This document shows positions 7,868-16,456 of a stretch of 29,730 nt of DNA, piece after piece. The notes under the pieces are model-generated. The model saw nothing but the letters and a program-made list of their open reading frames with translations, had not been told where the DNA came from and searched no databases. The stretch comes from Lachnospiraceae bacterium (lineage in GTDB: Bacteria; Bacillota; Clostridia; Lachnospirales; Lachnospiraceae). How positions within the stretch are numbered: the first letter of the stretch is position 1; every line of letters starts with the position of its first letter. The stretch is taken from the NCBI GenBank assembly GCA_009774245.1, contig VSNM01000068.1, forward strand, positions 1-29,730, written 5' to 3'. Position numbers and translations under genes: made by a program.

Positions 7868-7896
7868 TTAATATAAAGGTACATATTAGTTATACT
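7868..7896 (+). promoter_or_regulatory. Promoter of the XRE regulator gene
   Basis: TTAATA (7868-7873, four of six to consensus), a 17-base spacer, and TATACT (7891-7896, five of six). The -10 lies about 57 bases upstream of the proposed start of the regulator gene. It runs back to back with the phosphonate operon promoter. Confidence 0.5.
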
Positions 7897-7952
7897 AAGG
7901 AATAGTCAGATGCACAAGTTATTTCAAGACTGTTCCTAAGACCGGAGGAGGG

Positions 7953-8171
7953 ATTACTATCTACTACAGAATCAGAAATCTACGCGAAGACGCCGATCTG
8001 ACACAGGCAGAGATCAGCCGGCATCTAAACATATCCCAGCGCGCTTACTCCCACTATGAAAACGGCACCAGAGATATTCCTACAAATATTCTGATCGCGC
8101 TCGCTGACTTCCATGATGTAAGCATCGATTATCTCTTAGAGCGCACAAACTCCAAAAAGGTAAATATATAA
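7953..8171 (+). CDS. XRE-family helix-turn-helix regulator with non-canonical start codon
   Basis: About 72 aa. The frame reads YYRIRNLREDADLTQAEISRH near its start, then LNISQRAYSHYENGTRDIP and a C-terminal SIDYLLERTNSKK, a textbook Cro/CI-type HTH with the usual DYLL ending. The frame is open upstream only to a stop at 7896 and contains no ATG, GTG or TTG before the conserved region. A very strong GGAGGAGGG (7944-7952) sits just upstream, so initiation is probably at ATT (7953) or ATC (7959; seven bases after GGAGG). Single-domain regulators like this often control their divergent neighbour, here the phosphonate operon. Regulator identity is firm, the start codon is not; a broken start from an ATG mutation is possible. 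Confidence 0.8.
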   Translation: MTIYYRIRNLREDADLTQAEISRHLNISQRAYSHYENGTRDIPTNILIALADFHDVSIDYLLERTNSKKVNI

Positions 8172-8191
8172 GTGCACATAAAGTAATGAGT

Positions 8192-8233
8192 ATAAAGAAA
8201 TACGCATAAAGAAATACGCATAAAGAAATGGCA
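8192..8233. repeat. Three tandem 14-base repeats
   Basis: The unit ATAAAGAAATACGC occurs exactly at 8192-8205 and 8206-8219. A third, diverged copy (8220-8233) runs into the left arm of the adjacent terminator hairpin. The repeat lies in the 3' region of the XRE gene and probably arose by slippage. Confidence 0.85.
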
Positions 8234-8261
8234 GGCAGTTTTACCTGCTTGCCATTTCTTT
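8222..8261. terminator. Bidirectional terminator-like hairpin
   Basis: A 17-base stem (8222-8238 with 8245-8261, one G-T pair) encloses a 6-base loop. It lies between the convergent XRE gene and the yitT-like gene and has A/T-rich stem ends on both strands, as expected for a terminator shared by two convergent genes. Confidence 0.7.
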
Positions 8262-8266
8262 CTATC

Positions 8267-9130
8267 CTATATCTTATCCCTCGTAATATCCTTATACCCC
8301 TCCCCAAAGATCTCGCTTGCGGAGGAGACGATCATAAACGCGGAGGTATCCTCGTCCTTCACGATCTCCTCAAGTTTCGGATACATCTGCTTTCTTGTCA
8401 CAACCATCAAAAGCTCCTTTGGCTCATTTGTGTAGGCGCCTCTCGCTGTGATAATCGTCGCTGTGATATCCAGCTCATCAAAAATCCGCTGCTTTACCTG
8501 TGCCGGTTTGGTGCTTATGATGTACGTCAGCTTCGCCTCATCAGAGCCATACAGGATCTTATCCATCACAATTGAGTCCGTCACCACCGCAATACCAGCG
8601 TAAAATGCCACTGTCATATCCTGAAACACAATCCATGACGCAAGGATTACCATACTATCAAAAACAAGAAACAAAATGTTTGTCTTAATATGTTTTCGCT
8701 TTGTGCGGACAACCTTGACAATGATATCTATCCCCCCGGTCGTCGCCCCAGCCTTGAACACCAGCGCAAGCGCCACTCCAATCAAAGCCCCGCCGATCAC
8801 CGACGCGATCAGCAAATCGTCAGTCACCGCCCCGCGGGATGCAAACCCATTGATAAATAGTGTAATCAACACTAAAGCATACATGGTAGAACAGATAAAA
8901 CGCCAGCCAAATTTCCACAGCCCCAGCAGGACGATCGGAATATTAATAAGCATATTCATTGTCCCCGTTGGAATCCCGGTAAATCGGTTTACCAGAATCG
9001 AAATCCCCGTCACACCACCAGGCGCAATATTGTTGGGGTCCAGAAACAGACTGATCGCAGCGGCATAGATCACTGCCGCCGCTGTCAATATTGCATAGCA
9101 TTTTACCCTTTTTACGACTTCTTTTTCCAT
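8267..9130 (-). CDS. YitT family integral membrane protein (DUF161/DUF2179)
   Basis: 287 aa. The N-terminal two thirds contain five or so hydrophobic helices with the family pattern LFLDPNNIAPGGVTGISI (about 29-46) and GIPTGTMN. The C-terminal part (about 205-280: YIISTKPAQ, ITARGAYTNEPKELLMVV) is a soluble DUF2179 domain with an alpha/beta fold. Length and order are usual for YitT-family proteins, whose transport or sensory role is not established. It starts 29 bases after the threonine ammonia-lyase gene stop, so the two are probably cotranscribed and end at the hairpin at 8222-8261. Confidence 0.88.
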   Translation of the reverse strand: MEKEVVKRVKCYAILTAAAVIYAAAISLFLDPNNIAPGGVTGISILVNRFTGIPTGTMNMLINIPIVLLGLWKFGWRFICSTMYALVLITLFINGFASRGAVTDDLLIASVIGGALIGVALALVFKAGATTGGIDIIVKVVRTKRKHIKTNILFLVFDSMVILASWIVFQDMTVAFYAGIAVVTDSIVMDKILYGSDEAKLTYIISTKPAQVKQRIFDELDITATIITARGAYTNEPKELLMVVTRKQMYPKLEEIVKDEDTSAFMIVSSASEIFGEGYKDITRDKI

Positions 9131-9159
9131 AACGCCTCAATTTTATATAAATTCTTACA

Positions 9160-10380
9160 TCAAATATTTGTTCTCACCTGTTTTGGCTGATAGCCCTTGT
9201 CCTCCAGTGCCCTGATAATCTGATTCTTATGGTCTGTACCGAACGTTTCCAGCGTAATCCGCAGCTCAACGGCCGCGTTTCTGTTAATGGACACAAACTG
9301 ATTGTGCTCAAGCTTGATGACATTGCCATTGAGCGCCGCGATCACCTCTGACACTTTTGTCAGCTCGCCCGGCTTGTCAGGCAGCAGCACAGATACCGTA
9401 AAAATTCTGTCGCGGAAAATCAGCCCCTGCTGCACTACAGATGACATGGTGATAATATCCATATTTCCGCCGCTGAGTATTGACACGATTCTCTTATTCT
9501 TCACATCGAGATGACGAAGCGCGGCCACTGTGAGCAGCCCCGAGTTCTCGACGATCATCTTGTGATTCTCCACAATATCAAGAAAGGACACCACCAACTC
9601 CTCGTCAGGCACAGTGATAATCTCATCTATATTGTCCCTGATATACGGAAAAATATTCTTTCCCGGAGTTTTCACCGCGGTGCCGTCCGCTATGGTGTTG
9701 ACGCCCGGAAGCGTGATAACCTCGCCTGCTTTCAGGGATTCCTGCATGCAGTTTGCCCCTGCGGGCTCCACGCCGATGACTTTGATCTTGGGATTCAGCA
9801 GTTTTGCGAGCGTCGATACTCCGGTTGCCAGTCCGCCTCCTCCGATCGGCACAAGGATGATATCCACCAATGGAAGCTCCTTGAATATTTCCATCGCGAT
9901 CGTTCCCTGACCGGTAGCAACTGTCAGATCGTCAAACGGATGGATAAATGTGTACCCTTTTTCCTCCGCAAGCTGATAGGCATACTCGCAGGCCTCGTCG
10001 TAGACATCACCCTTCAAGATGACCTCTGCTCCATAACCCTTCGTGCGGTTCACCTTCATGAGCGGCGTCGTTGTAGGCATCACGATCACTGCCTTCACGC
10101 CGTACTTTTGGGCAGCATAGGCGACGCCCTGCGCGTGATTGCCCGCCGACGCGGTGATCAGTCCTTTGTCACGCTCCTCGTCTGAGAGCGTGCTTATCTT
10201 ATAATATGCGCCCCTGAGCTTATACGCTCCTGTGAGCTGCATATTTTCGGGCTTTAAGTAAACCTTGTTTCCTGTCTGGCCGCTCAGGTATTCGCTGTAG
10301 ATCAGCTTCGTCTCCGAAGTGACCTTCTTTACGATCTCCGATGCTTCCTCAAATTTTTCCAGTGTAAGCATATCTGACAT
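9160..10380 (-). CDS. ilvA: Threonine ammonia-lyase (threonine dehydratase)
   Basis: 406 aa PLP enzyme that deaminates L-threonine to 2-oxobutanoate, the first step to isoleucine or to propionate. The PLP lysine is in TGAYKLRGAYYK (Lys54), followed by SAGNHAQG, the phosphate-binding glycine loop PIGGGGLATG, and a C-terminal ACT-type domain (about 325-400; VSVLLPDKPGELTKVSEVIAAL). The single short ACT domain fits the ilvA_1Cterm class rather than the two-ACT biosynthetic E. coli form. The start is supported by GGAGG nine bases upstream. No other branched-chain amino-acid gene is nearby, so a catabolic role is as likely as a biosynthetic one. Confidence 0.93.
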   Translation of the reverse strand: MSDMLTLEKFEEASEIVKKVTSETKLIYSEYLSGQTGNKVYLKPENMQLTGAYKLRGAYYKISTLSDEERDKGLITASAGNHAQGVAYAAQKYGVKAVIVMPTTTPLMKVNRTKGYGAEVILKGDVYDEACEYAYQLAEEKGYTFIHPFDDLTVATGQGTIAMEIFKELPLVDIILVPIGGGGLATGVSTLAKLLNPKIKVIGVEPAGANCMQESLKAGEVITLPGVNTIADGTAVKTPGKNIFPYIRDNIDEIITVPDEELVVSFLDIVENHKMIVENSGLLTVAALRHLDVKNKRIVSILSGGNMDIITMSSVVQQGLIFRDRIFTVSVLLPDKPGELTKVSEVIAALNGNVIKLEHNQFVSINRNAAVELRITLETFGTDHKNQIIRALEDKGYQPKQVRTNI

Positions 10381-10454
10381 GTTTATTTTCCTCCCTTTGT
10401 TATTTCCGCCACTTTACAATATTTTTCATAAATAGCTACTACTACTTTATCTTA

Positions 10455-11738
10455 TCATTTCCAGAAAAACCATTTTTTCTTTTTGGGTTTTTCTTCGGTA
10501 TCCTCATCGGAAACGGTCTCATCGGAAACATCATCATTTACATTTCCTTCCACAGAATCACTCTGGGTTGCACTTTCCATATCATGGTTTGTATCAAAGC
10601 TGCCTTCTGTATTTCCGCTGTTTATGACACTACTGTCATTTTCTGCCGTATTACCCCCAAATGTATCTGATACCTCCACAATATCCGTATTGCTTTTATC
10701 CCTTTCTTCACTCTCATCAGCCGCCATCGTTTCGGCGCTTCCATCTGTACTATCTACCGTCCTGTCACTGCTGTATTCATCTGCATCCTCGGCCTCTGCA
10801 CTCTCTTCCGTTTTCACGTCAAACAGCGCGTTCACAAACTCCTCCGCGTCAAACTTCTGCAGATCCTCGATCGTCTCTCCCACGCCGATATATTTGACCG
10901 GCACATTCAGCTCCGACTGTATCGCTACCGCAATCCCGCCCTTTGCCGTCCCGTCCATCTTGGTAAGAATGACGCCGGTCAGATTCGCCGCCTCGCCAAA
11001 CTCTCTCGCCTGCGAAAGCGCGTTCTGCCCTGTTGTCCCGTCGAGCACGATCAGGTTTTCCCTGTGCGCATCGGGAAATTCCCTGTCTATGATGCGGTTC
11101 ATCTTCTTAAGCTCTTCCATCAGATTCTTTTTGTTATGGAGCCGCCCCGCCGTATCACAGATCAGGATATCCACTTTTCTCGCCTTTGCGGCATTCACAG
11201 CGTCGTAGATCACAGACGCCGGATCTGCGCCATCTGCGCCGCCGATCATATCAACACCCGCACGGTGCGCCCACTCTGCAAGCTGGTCTCCGGCAGCCGC
11301 CCGAAAAGTGTCCGCCGCGGCGATCAACACCTTCTTGCCCTGCCCTTTTAAAATGCTTGCCAGCTTTCCAACAGACGTGGTTTTCCCAACGCCGTTGACG
11401 CCGATCACAAAGATAACAGACTGCTTTTTCTCAAAATCATATGCCGTCTCGCCAGCGTACATCTGTTCTTTGATACTCTCGACCAAAAGCTCCTTACATT
11501 CTGCGGGCTGTCGCAGATGCCTCTTTTTCACTTCCTCCTTCATACGCTCGATAATATCATTGGTCGCGTTGACACCGATATCACCCATGATCAGGATTTC
11601 CTCAAGCTCTTCATAAAAATCGTCATCAATCGCAGATGCTCCATAAAACACTGCGTCGATTCCCGCCACGATATTGTCTCTTGTCTTATTCAAGCCTTCT
11701 TTTAAACGACTGAAAAACCCTTTTTTCTCCCCCGCCAT
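10455..11738 (-). CDS. ftsY: Signal recognition particle receptor FtsY with acidic C-terminal extension
   Basis: 427 aa SRP GTPase that docks ribosome-SRP complexes at the membrane. The N-terminal amphipathic segment (KGFFSRLKEGLNKTRDN) and NG domain occupy 1-310: GVNGVGKTTSVGKLA (113-127), DTFRAAAGDQL (143-153), DTAGRLHNKKNL (195-206) and TKMDGTAKGG (259-268). The remaining 117 residues are low-complexity, rich in Asp, Glu, Ser and Thr, and end in KKKKWFFWK (419-427). In most FtsY proteins the acidic region precedes the NG domain; here it follows it. The gene begins 6 bases after smc ends, the standard order. NG identity is beyond doubt; the tail's membrane-binding role is inferred. Confidence 0.97.
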   Translation of the reverse strand: MAGEKKGFFSRLKEGLNKTRDNIVAGIDAVFYGASAIDDDFYEELEEILIMGDIGVNATNDIIERMKEEVKKRHLRQPAECKELLVESIKEQMYAGETAYDFEKKQSVIFVIGVNGVGKTTSVGKLASILKGQGKKVLIAAADTFRAAAGDQLAEWAHRAGVDMIGGADGADPASVIYDAVNAAKARKVDILICDTAGRLHNKKNLMEELKKMNRIIDREFPDAHRENLIVLDGTTGQNALSQAREFGEAANLTGVILTKMDGTAKGGIAVAIQSELNVPVKYIGVGETIEDLQKFDAEEFVNALFDVKTEESAEAEDADEYSSDRTVDSTDGSAETMAADESEERDKSNTDIVEVSDTFGGNTAENDSSVINSGNTEGSFDTNHDMESATQSDSVEGNVNDDVSDETVSDEDTEEKPKKKKWFFWK

Positions 11739-11744
11739 TTTATT

Positions 11745-14700
11745 CTAAGCCTCCTTTTTTTCCTTCTCTTCCTGACTCCATTTGTCAACCTCACTGTCGA
11801 CCAGATTGACGCTCACGAGGGTTGATACCCCCTTCTCCTGCATCGTGATGCCGTAAAGTCTGTCCGCTTGTTCCATCGTACCACGCCTGTGTGTGATCAC
11901 GATAAACTGTGTTCCCTTTGTCAGCTTATTCAAATACTTTGCAAACCGGCTCACATTTCCCTCATCGAGTGCTGCCTCGATCTCGTCCAACAGACAAAAC
12001 GGCGACGGCTTTAAGTTCTGTATGGCAAAAAGCAGCGCAATCGCTGTAAATGACTTCTCGCCACCGGAGAGCTGCATCATATTCTGCAGCTTCTTTCCGG
12101 GCGGCTGCGCTATGATGCGAATTCCCGCCTCGAGAATGTCCTCCTCCTCGATCAGCTCCAGCGTACCCTTGCCGCCGCCAAACAGTTCCTTGAACACCTT
12201 GTCAAACTCCCGCTTGATCTCCTCAAACTTCTCTGCAAACTGTTTGCGCATCGCAGTGTCAAGCTCCTCGATAATCCCCTCCAGCGTCTTTTCCGCCTCA
12301 ATCAGGTCATCATGCTGATTCTTCATAAAAGTATATCGCTCCATGAGCACCTTGTAATCCTCGATCGCATTGACATTGACATCGCCGAGCTTTCTGATCT
12401 CGTCCTTGATATTGGATATCTGCTTTTTCATCTCCGCGATATCCTGCAGAGCCTCATTTCGCATGGAAGCCGCATTGTTCAACGTGATCTCATACTCATT
12501 CCACATGTAGTTGATCTGGCTCTCCACCGTCTCCTCCAGCTTTTCTCTCTGGGAATTTAGACGGTACACCTCTTTGTCCAGTGCATTTTTCTTGTCGGAC
12601 AGCTCTTCCCTTGTCTGAAAGAAATTTTTCTGTTTCTGCGACAACTCCTCCTTCGTTCTCTGCTTCTCCTTCAATGCAATCTCTGCGTCGGACTGTGTGG
12701 TATGTGAAGCTAAGATCGTCCGCTCGAGCTCCTCAATATTTTGCTGCCTGTTCTGAATATCCGCCAGACAGTGGTCAAGACTGGTCTGTACCTCGGCAAG
12801 CTCCTCCCTGCCGCGCGTCAGCTCTCCCTCAATACGGTTTAAATTCGTCTGCTCAAACTCCTGTTTCTGGAGCATCTTTTCATACTCGACATCCCATTCC
12901 CCGACCATCCCGGTCTTGCTGGACTCCTCAGTCCGGTAATTCTCCAGTTCCTTCTGATTCGCCGCAATATTCTGCTCCAAAATCTTTTCATTTTCTTCTG
13001 ATGTCTTCAGGTCATTTAGGGTTTTCTCCTTATCTGCATGAATCTCAGCTACCTTCCGATCAATATCCTGCTGTTCTTCCTGCAGGGAGCCAAAGCCCTG
13101 CTCCGCCTCGTTCTTTCTCTCCTCTGCCGTCACGACGTTCATTCTGGCTGTATTCTGTTTGAGAAACAGCTCCTGCAGGGCAGATTTCTCCTCCTCGATG
13201 CTCTTTCTGACATGATTTCGTTCCGCCTTGATATTTTCGATGTCCGCGTTGGCAGCATTCAGCTTTTCCTTAGCAGCCTTCATCTTTTGTTCCAATTCCT
13301 CGATCTCACGTCTTCGTCCCAGGAGATTTGAATTATTCTTAAAGGCTCCGCCACTGATCGCACCGCCCGGCACGAGAAGCTCTCCCTCCAGCGTAACCAT
13401 TCTGACAGTATAGTCATATTTTTTGGCGATACGCACAGCATTGTCAATGTTGTCAATCACGGCAATCCTTCCAAGCATCGTTTTGGCCACATTTTTGTAT
13501 TTTGCATCTGTCCGCACCAGCGAATCCGCAAGCCCGATCGCGCCCTTCTCATTCAGCACATTGGGCGTCCTGAACTCCTGCGGCCTTGTGATGCTGGTCA
13601 GCGGCAGGAAGGTCGCGCGTCCAAACCGGTTTTTTTTCAGAAATCCGATCATTTTCTTGGCGGTCTCCTCGTCCTCCGTGACGATATTCTGTATATTTCC
13701 GCCAAGAGCAGTCTCTATCGCCGTCTCATACTCCTTATCCACCTTGATAATATCCGCCACGACGCCAACAATCCCTCTGTTGTGCTCCTTCTGCTCCATA
13801 ACCTTCTGGATACTGTTGCCGTAGCCCTCATACCGCTCCGTGAGATTTGATATCGTGTCGAGCTGGGACCGGTATCTCTGATAGGCTCCCTGGCTCTCCC
13901 GAATCTCCTCGTCCTTTTTGGTCAATCTCTCCCGAAACGACTTATTGTGCTCCTCCATCTCTGTCAGGTGCGTGTTGACCTTGATGATCTCGTCGTTAAT
14001 CCTCTGAAATTCCTCCTGCAGCTCCCTGATCTCGGCATCGCGCTCCGCCTCATCACTTCTGGCACGCAGGAGCCTTGAGTTTAACTCGGCCTTCCTGATA
14101 CGCATCTGCTCCATCATGGTATCAAAGCTGCTCATTTTTGACTTGATGGTTGCGCGCTCATTCAGCATCGTGATGATCTGATTCTTGTCCGCCTCTATCC
14201 TGTCATTCAATTCCTCGATATGGAGCTGCACCTCGGAGAGTGAACCTCTTGCCTCATTGCGCTCCCGCTCCAGCTCGGCCACCTTCTCATCCAGCACAGC
14301 TTTGCTCTCAAGGATTTTGACGCGCTCGCCCTCCCGCTCGGCGATCTGTTCCTGTATCGTTGTTATCCTCTCGCGAAAATGCTGCTCATTTCCATGGGCA
14401 CCCTTGATCTGCTCCTTCAACACATTGATCTCGCCCTCGAGCTTTCCGCGTGTGACGCTTGCATCTGTCAATGTATTTCTGGTAAATTCAATCTCCTGAT
14501 CCAGCTCCTCGATGCGCGCCTGTATCTCGTCATACTCAATCTTTATCTTGTCATACTGCTGTGTAGTGTTATTGTAATCCTCCTCCGCAATCCGATATTT
14601 ACCCTCAATCTCATCCAGCTGCTCTGTCAGCTTTTTATTTTCCAATAAAAAAGCATTGACATCATACTCTTTCAGCTCTTCTTTTTTTCTGAGATAGATC

Positions 14701-15338
14701 TTCGCCTTTTCAGACTGCTTTTCCAGAGGTCCGACCTGTTTCTCAAGCTCACTCAAAATATCCTGTACACGCACCAGATTGTTCTTCTCGTCTTCAAGCT
14801 TCTTCTGCGCTGTCGCCTTGCGCTTTTTGAACTTGACGATACCTGCCGCCTCGTCAAAAAGCTCACGCTTCTCCTCGGGCTTTCCGCTCAGGATCTTTTC
14901 AATCTGTCCCTGTCCGATGATCGAATATCCCTCTTTGCCAATACCTGTGTCATAAAAAAGTTCATTTACATCCTTCAAACGACAGGGAGTCCCATTGATC
15001 GAATACTCACTTTCGCCTGAACGATATAAACGCCTTGCCACAGTCACTTCCTGATAGTCAATCGCAAGCTTGTGGTCCGCATTGTCAAAGGTGATGCCCA
15101 CATACGCGTAACCCAGCGGCTTCCTGAGCTCCGTGCCGGAAAAGATGACGTCCTGCATCGATTCCCCCCGCAGCTGCTTGATGCGCTGCTCACCGAGCAC
15201 CCATCGCACCGCGTCCGCCACATTGCTCTTGCCGGAGCCATTGGGGCCTACGATGCCTGTGATTCCCTGATGAAATTGAAACACGATTTTGTTTGCAAAA
15301 GATTTGAACCCTTGTACCTCTATACTCTTTAAATACAT
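11745..15338 (-). CDS. smc: Chromosome segregation ATPase SMC
   Basis: 1197 aa, full family length. The N-terminal ATPase lobe carries GPNGSGKSNVADAVRW (31-46) and is followed by a long coiled coil (about 165-500), a hinge (about 515-670, with LPGGAISGG-like glycines near its end), a returning coiled coil, and the C-terminal lobe with signature LSGGEKS and Walker B FCLLDEIEAALD. It forms the condensin that organises the chromosome with ScpA/ScpB (not in this window). It lies between rnc, 21 bases upstream, and ftsY, 6 bases downstream, as in many Firmicutes. A GAGG site precedes the ATG. Confidence 0.98.
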   Translation of the reverse strand: MYLKSIEVQGFKSFANKIVFQFHQGITGIVGPNGSGKSNVADAVRWVLGEQRIKQLRGESMQDVIFSGTELRKPLGYAYVGITFDNADHKLAIDYQEVTVARRLYRSGESEYSINGTPCRLKDVNELFYDTGIGKEGYSIIGQGQIEKILSGKPEEKRELFDEAAGIVKFKKRKATAQKKLEDEKNNLVRVQDILSELEKQVGPLEKQSEKAKIYLRKKEELKEYDVNAFLLENKKLTEQLDEIEGKYRIAEEDYNNTTQQYDKIKIEYDEIQARIEELDQEIEFTRNTLTDASVTRGKLEGEINVLKEQIKGAHGNEQHFRERITTIQEQIAEREGERVKILESKAVLDEKVAELERERNEARGSLSEVQLHIEELNDRIEADKNQIITMLNERATIKSKMSSFDTMMEQMRIRKAELNSRLLRARSDEAERDAEIRELQEEFQRINDEIIKVNTHLTEMEEHNKSFRERLTKKDEEIRESQGAYQRYRSQLDTISNLTERYEGYGNSIQKVMEQKEHNRGIVGVVADIIKVDKEYETAIETALGGNIQNIVTEDEETAKKMIGFLKKNRFGRATFLPLTSITRPQEFRTPNVLNEKGAIGLADSLVRTDAKYKNVAKTMLGRIAVIDNIDNAVRIAKKYDYTVRMVTLEGELLVPGGAISGGAFKNNSNLLGRRREIEELEQKMKAAKEKLNAANADIENIKAERNHVRKSIEEEKSALQELFLKQNTARMNVVTAEERKNEAEQGFGSLQEEQQDIDRKVAEIHADKEKTLNDLKTSEENEKILEQNIAANQKELENYRTEESSKTGMVGEWDVEYEKMLQKQEFEQTNLNRIEGELTRGREELAEVQTSLDHCLADIQNRQQNIEELERTILASHTTQSDAEIALKEKQRTKEELSQKQKNFFQTREELSDKKNALDKEVYRLNSQREKLEETVESQINYMWNEYEITLNNAASMRNEALQDIAEMKKQISNIKDEIRKLGDVNVNAIEDYKVLMERYTFMKNQHDDLIEAEKTLEGIIEELDTAMRKQFAEKFEEIKREFDKVFKELFGGGKGTLELIEEEDILEAGIRIIAQPPGKKLQNMMQLSGGEKSFTAIALLFAIQNLKPSPFCLLDEIEAALDEGNVSRFAKYLNKLTKGTQFIVITHRRGTMEQADRLYGITMQEKGVSTLVSVNLVDSEVDKWSQEEKEKKEA

Positions 15339-15359
15339 TCTCTACCTCACCGTATGGCG

Positions 15360-16058
15360 TTATTTCCTGCCTTTTAATCTCTTGAGTGCTTCGTATGCCG
15401 CCTGCTGCTCCGCTGCTTTTTTCGTCCTTCCCACGCCGGCGCCGATCAGCTTATCATCGAGATATGCCTCGACACTGAACTGTTTGTCGTGGTCCGGGCC
15501 TGTCTCTCCCACCAGTTCATACCGCAGCTGCGCTGTATTTTTCTTCTGAATCTCTTCCTGCAGAAGCGTCTTGCTGTCCAGAAATAATATCTTGTCCTCC
15601 AGGTCTGACAGCACAAAACGATCAATAAATTTCTTTGCATTCTCGAGACCGCCGTCCAGGAAAATCGCGCCGATCACAGCCTCCATGACATCGGAAATGA
15701 TAGAATCCCTCGTTCTTCCCCCTGTCGATTCCTCGCCCTTACCCAGCAGAATGTATGTGTTTAGGCTGATGTCCCTTGCACAGTAGGCAAGCGCCGGCTC
15801 GCACACCATAGAGGCGCGCAGTCTCGTCAGCTGCCCCTCGGGCATATCCTCATTTTCATTGTACAAAAATTCACTGGACACAAGCTCCAGCACCGCATCG
15901 CCCAGAAATTCCAGTCTCTCGTAGTTGTTCAGTTTGTTGATCTTCCGCTCATTGGAAAAAGAGCTGTGTGTAAGCGCCTGCTTCAACAGCGCGTCATTCT
16001 GAAATTGATACCCTATCTTTCCCTGCAACTCCCGCAGGGCTTCTTTCATATTTCGCAT
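15360..16058 (-). CDS. rnc: Ribonuclease III
   Basis: 232 aa double-strand RNA endonuclease for rRNA and mRNA processing. The catalytic domain has NYERLEFLGDAVLELVSSEF near the N-terminus and DVMEAVIGAIFLDGG in the middle. The C-terminal dsRNA-binding domain (about the last 70 residues) ends with GRTKKAAEQQAAYEALK. The frame is open further upstream, but AGGAG (16064-16068) lies five bases before the ATG at 16058, giving MRNMKEALRELQGKIGY and a normal length. The 29 extra upstream codons cover a repeat-rich intergenic element and are not coding. Confidence 0.96.
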   Translation of the reverse strand: MRNMKEALRELQGKIGYQFQNDALLKQALTHSSFSNERKINKLNNYERLEFLGDAVLELVSSEFLYNENEDMPEGQLTRLRASMVCEPALAYCARDISLNTYILLGKGEESTGGRTRDSIISDVMEAVIGAIFLDGGLENAKKFIDRFVLSDLEDKILFLDSKTLLQEEIQKKNTAQLRYELVGETGPDHDKQFSVEAYLDDKLIGAGVGRTKKAAEQQAAYEALKRLKGRK

Positions 16059-16077
16059 GTTTACTCCTATCTGATGT

Positions 16078-16203
16078 GTGTGCAATCGAACATAACAATC
16101 GAGTAGGGGAATGTTCTTCTCCACTACTCGCCGCGCCGAGCGCATGCTGCGTCAGCAGCTAATTTCTTTATGCGCTCGTGTGCAATCGAACATAAAGAAA
16201 GCC
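16078..16203. repeat. Repeat- and hairpin-rich intergenic element between acpP and rnc
   Basis: An 18-base direct repeat (GTGTGCAATCGAACATAA) occurs at 16078-16095 and 16178-16195, exactly 100 bases apart. Between the copies lie two inverted repeats: 16100-16109 with 16121-16130 (one mismatch) and 16137-16145 with 16170-16178 (perfect, 9 bases), the latter enclosing a small GCTGC/GCAGC stem. It also holds the 13-base ATTTCTTTATGCG (16162-16174), which recurs in inverse orientation at 8203-8215 and 8217-8229. It may be a small dispersed element or an RNase III processing site; no protein is encoded. Confidence 0.7.
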
Positions 16204-16216
16204 CTATAGAGGGCTT
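16199..16216 (-). terminator. Short hairpin at the end of acpP
   Basis: AAGCCCT / AGGGCTT (16210-16216 with 16199-16205, 4-base loop) overlaps the acpP stop codon and is followed on the minus strand by TTCTTT. It is a weak intrinsic terminator or attenuator between acpP and rnc. Confidence 0.5.
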
Positions 16217-16440
16217 CCTGCTTTTTCAATCCATTCGACAGCCTCACGCACCGTCGTTATTTTTTCCAGACCTTCTGTCGGTATCTGGAGACCTGTCTCC
16301 TCCTCCACGCCCATAAATATCTGATATAAATCAAGCGAATCGGCCCCCAGGTCGGTGAGAAAGGTCATATCCAGCTCGATCTCATCCGGGTCCACGCCCA
16401 AAACAGTGGCCGCAACCTTTTTCAAAGCTTCAAATTCCAT
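16204..16440 (-). CDS. acpP: Acyl carrier protein
   Basis: 78 aa carrier of fatty-acyl chains. The phosphopantetheine serine is in GADSLDLYQ, and the helix I pattern FEALKKVAATVLGVDPDEI and the acidic composition are typical. The chosen ATG (16440) has AAGGA nine bases upstream and gives the usual length. An ATG eight codons earlier (16464) abuts its GAGGG with no spacing and is less likely. The gene follows plsX by 16 bases. LYQIF in place of the usual VELVM after DSLD makes it a somewhat divergent ACP, but its position in the plsX-acpP-rnc block supports the housekeeping role. Confidence 0.93.
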   Translation of the reverse strand: MEFEALKKVAATVLGVDPDEIELDMTFLTDLGADSLDLYQIFMGVEEETGLQIPTEGLEKITTVREAVEWIEKAGSPL

Positions 16441-16456
16441 CTGATCAGATCCTTCC

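Noticed and set aside
8192..8233. Tandem repeats considered as a CRISPR array
   Set aside because: The 14-base units are directly adjacent with no spacers, and no cas genes are present.
10483..11208. 241-codon Ser-rich plus-strand frame opposite ftsY
   Set aside because: The Ser/Phe/Thr bias is the complement of the acidic FtsY tail; no recognisable domain.
16059..16145. N-terminal extension of RNase III
   Set aside because: The 29 extra codons lie over the repeat/hairpin element, and the good ribosome binding site points to the ATG at 16058.
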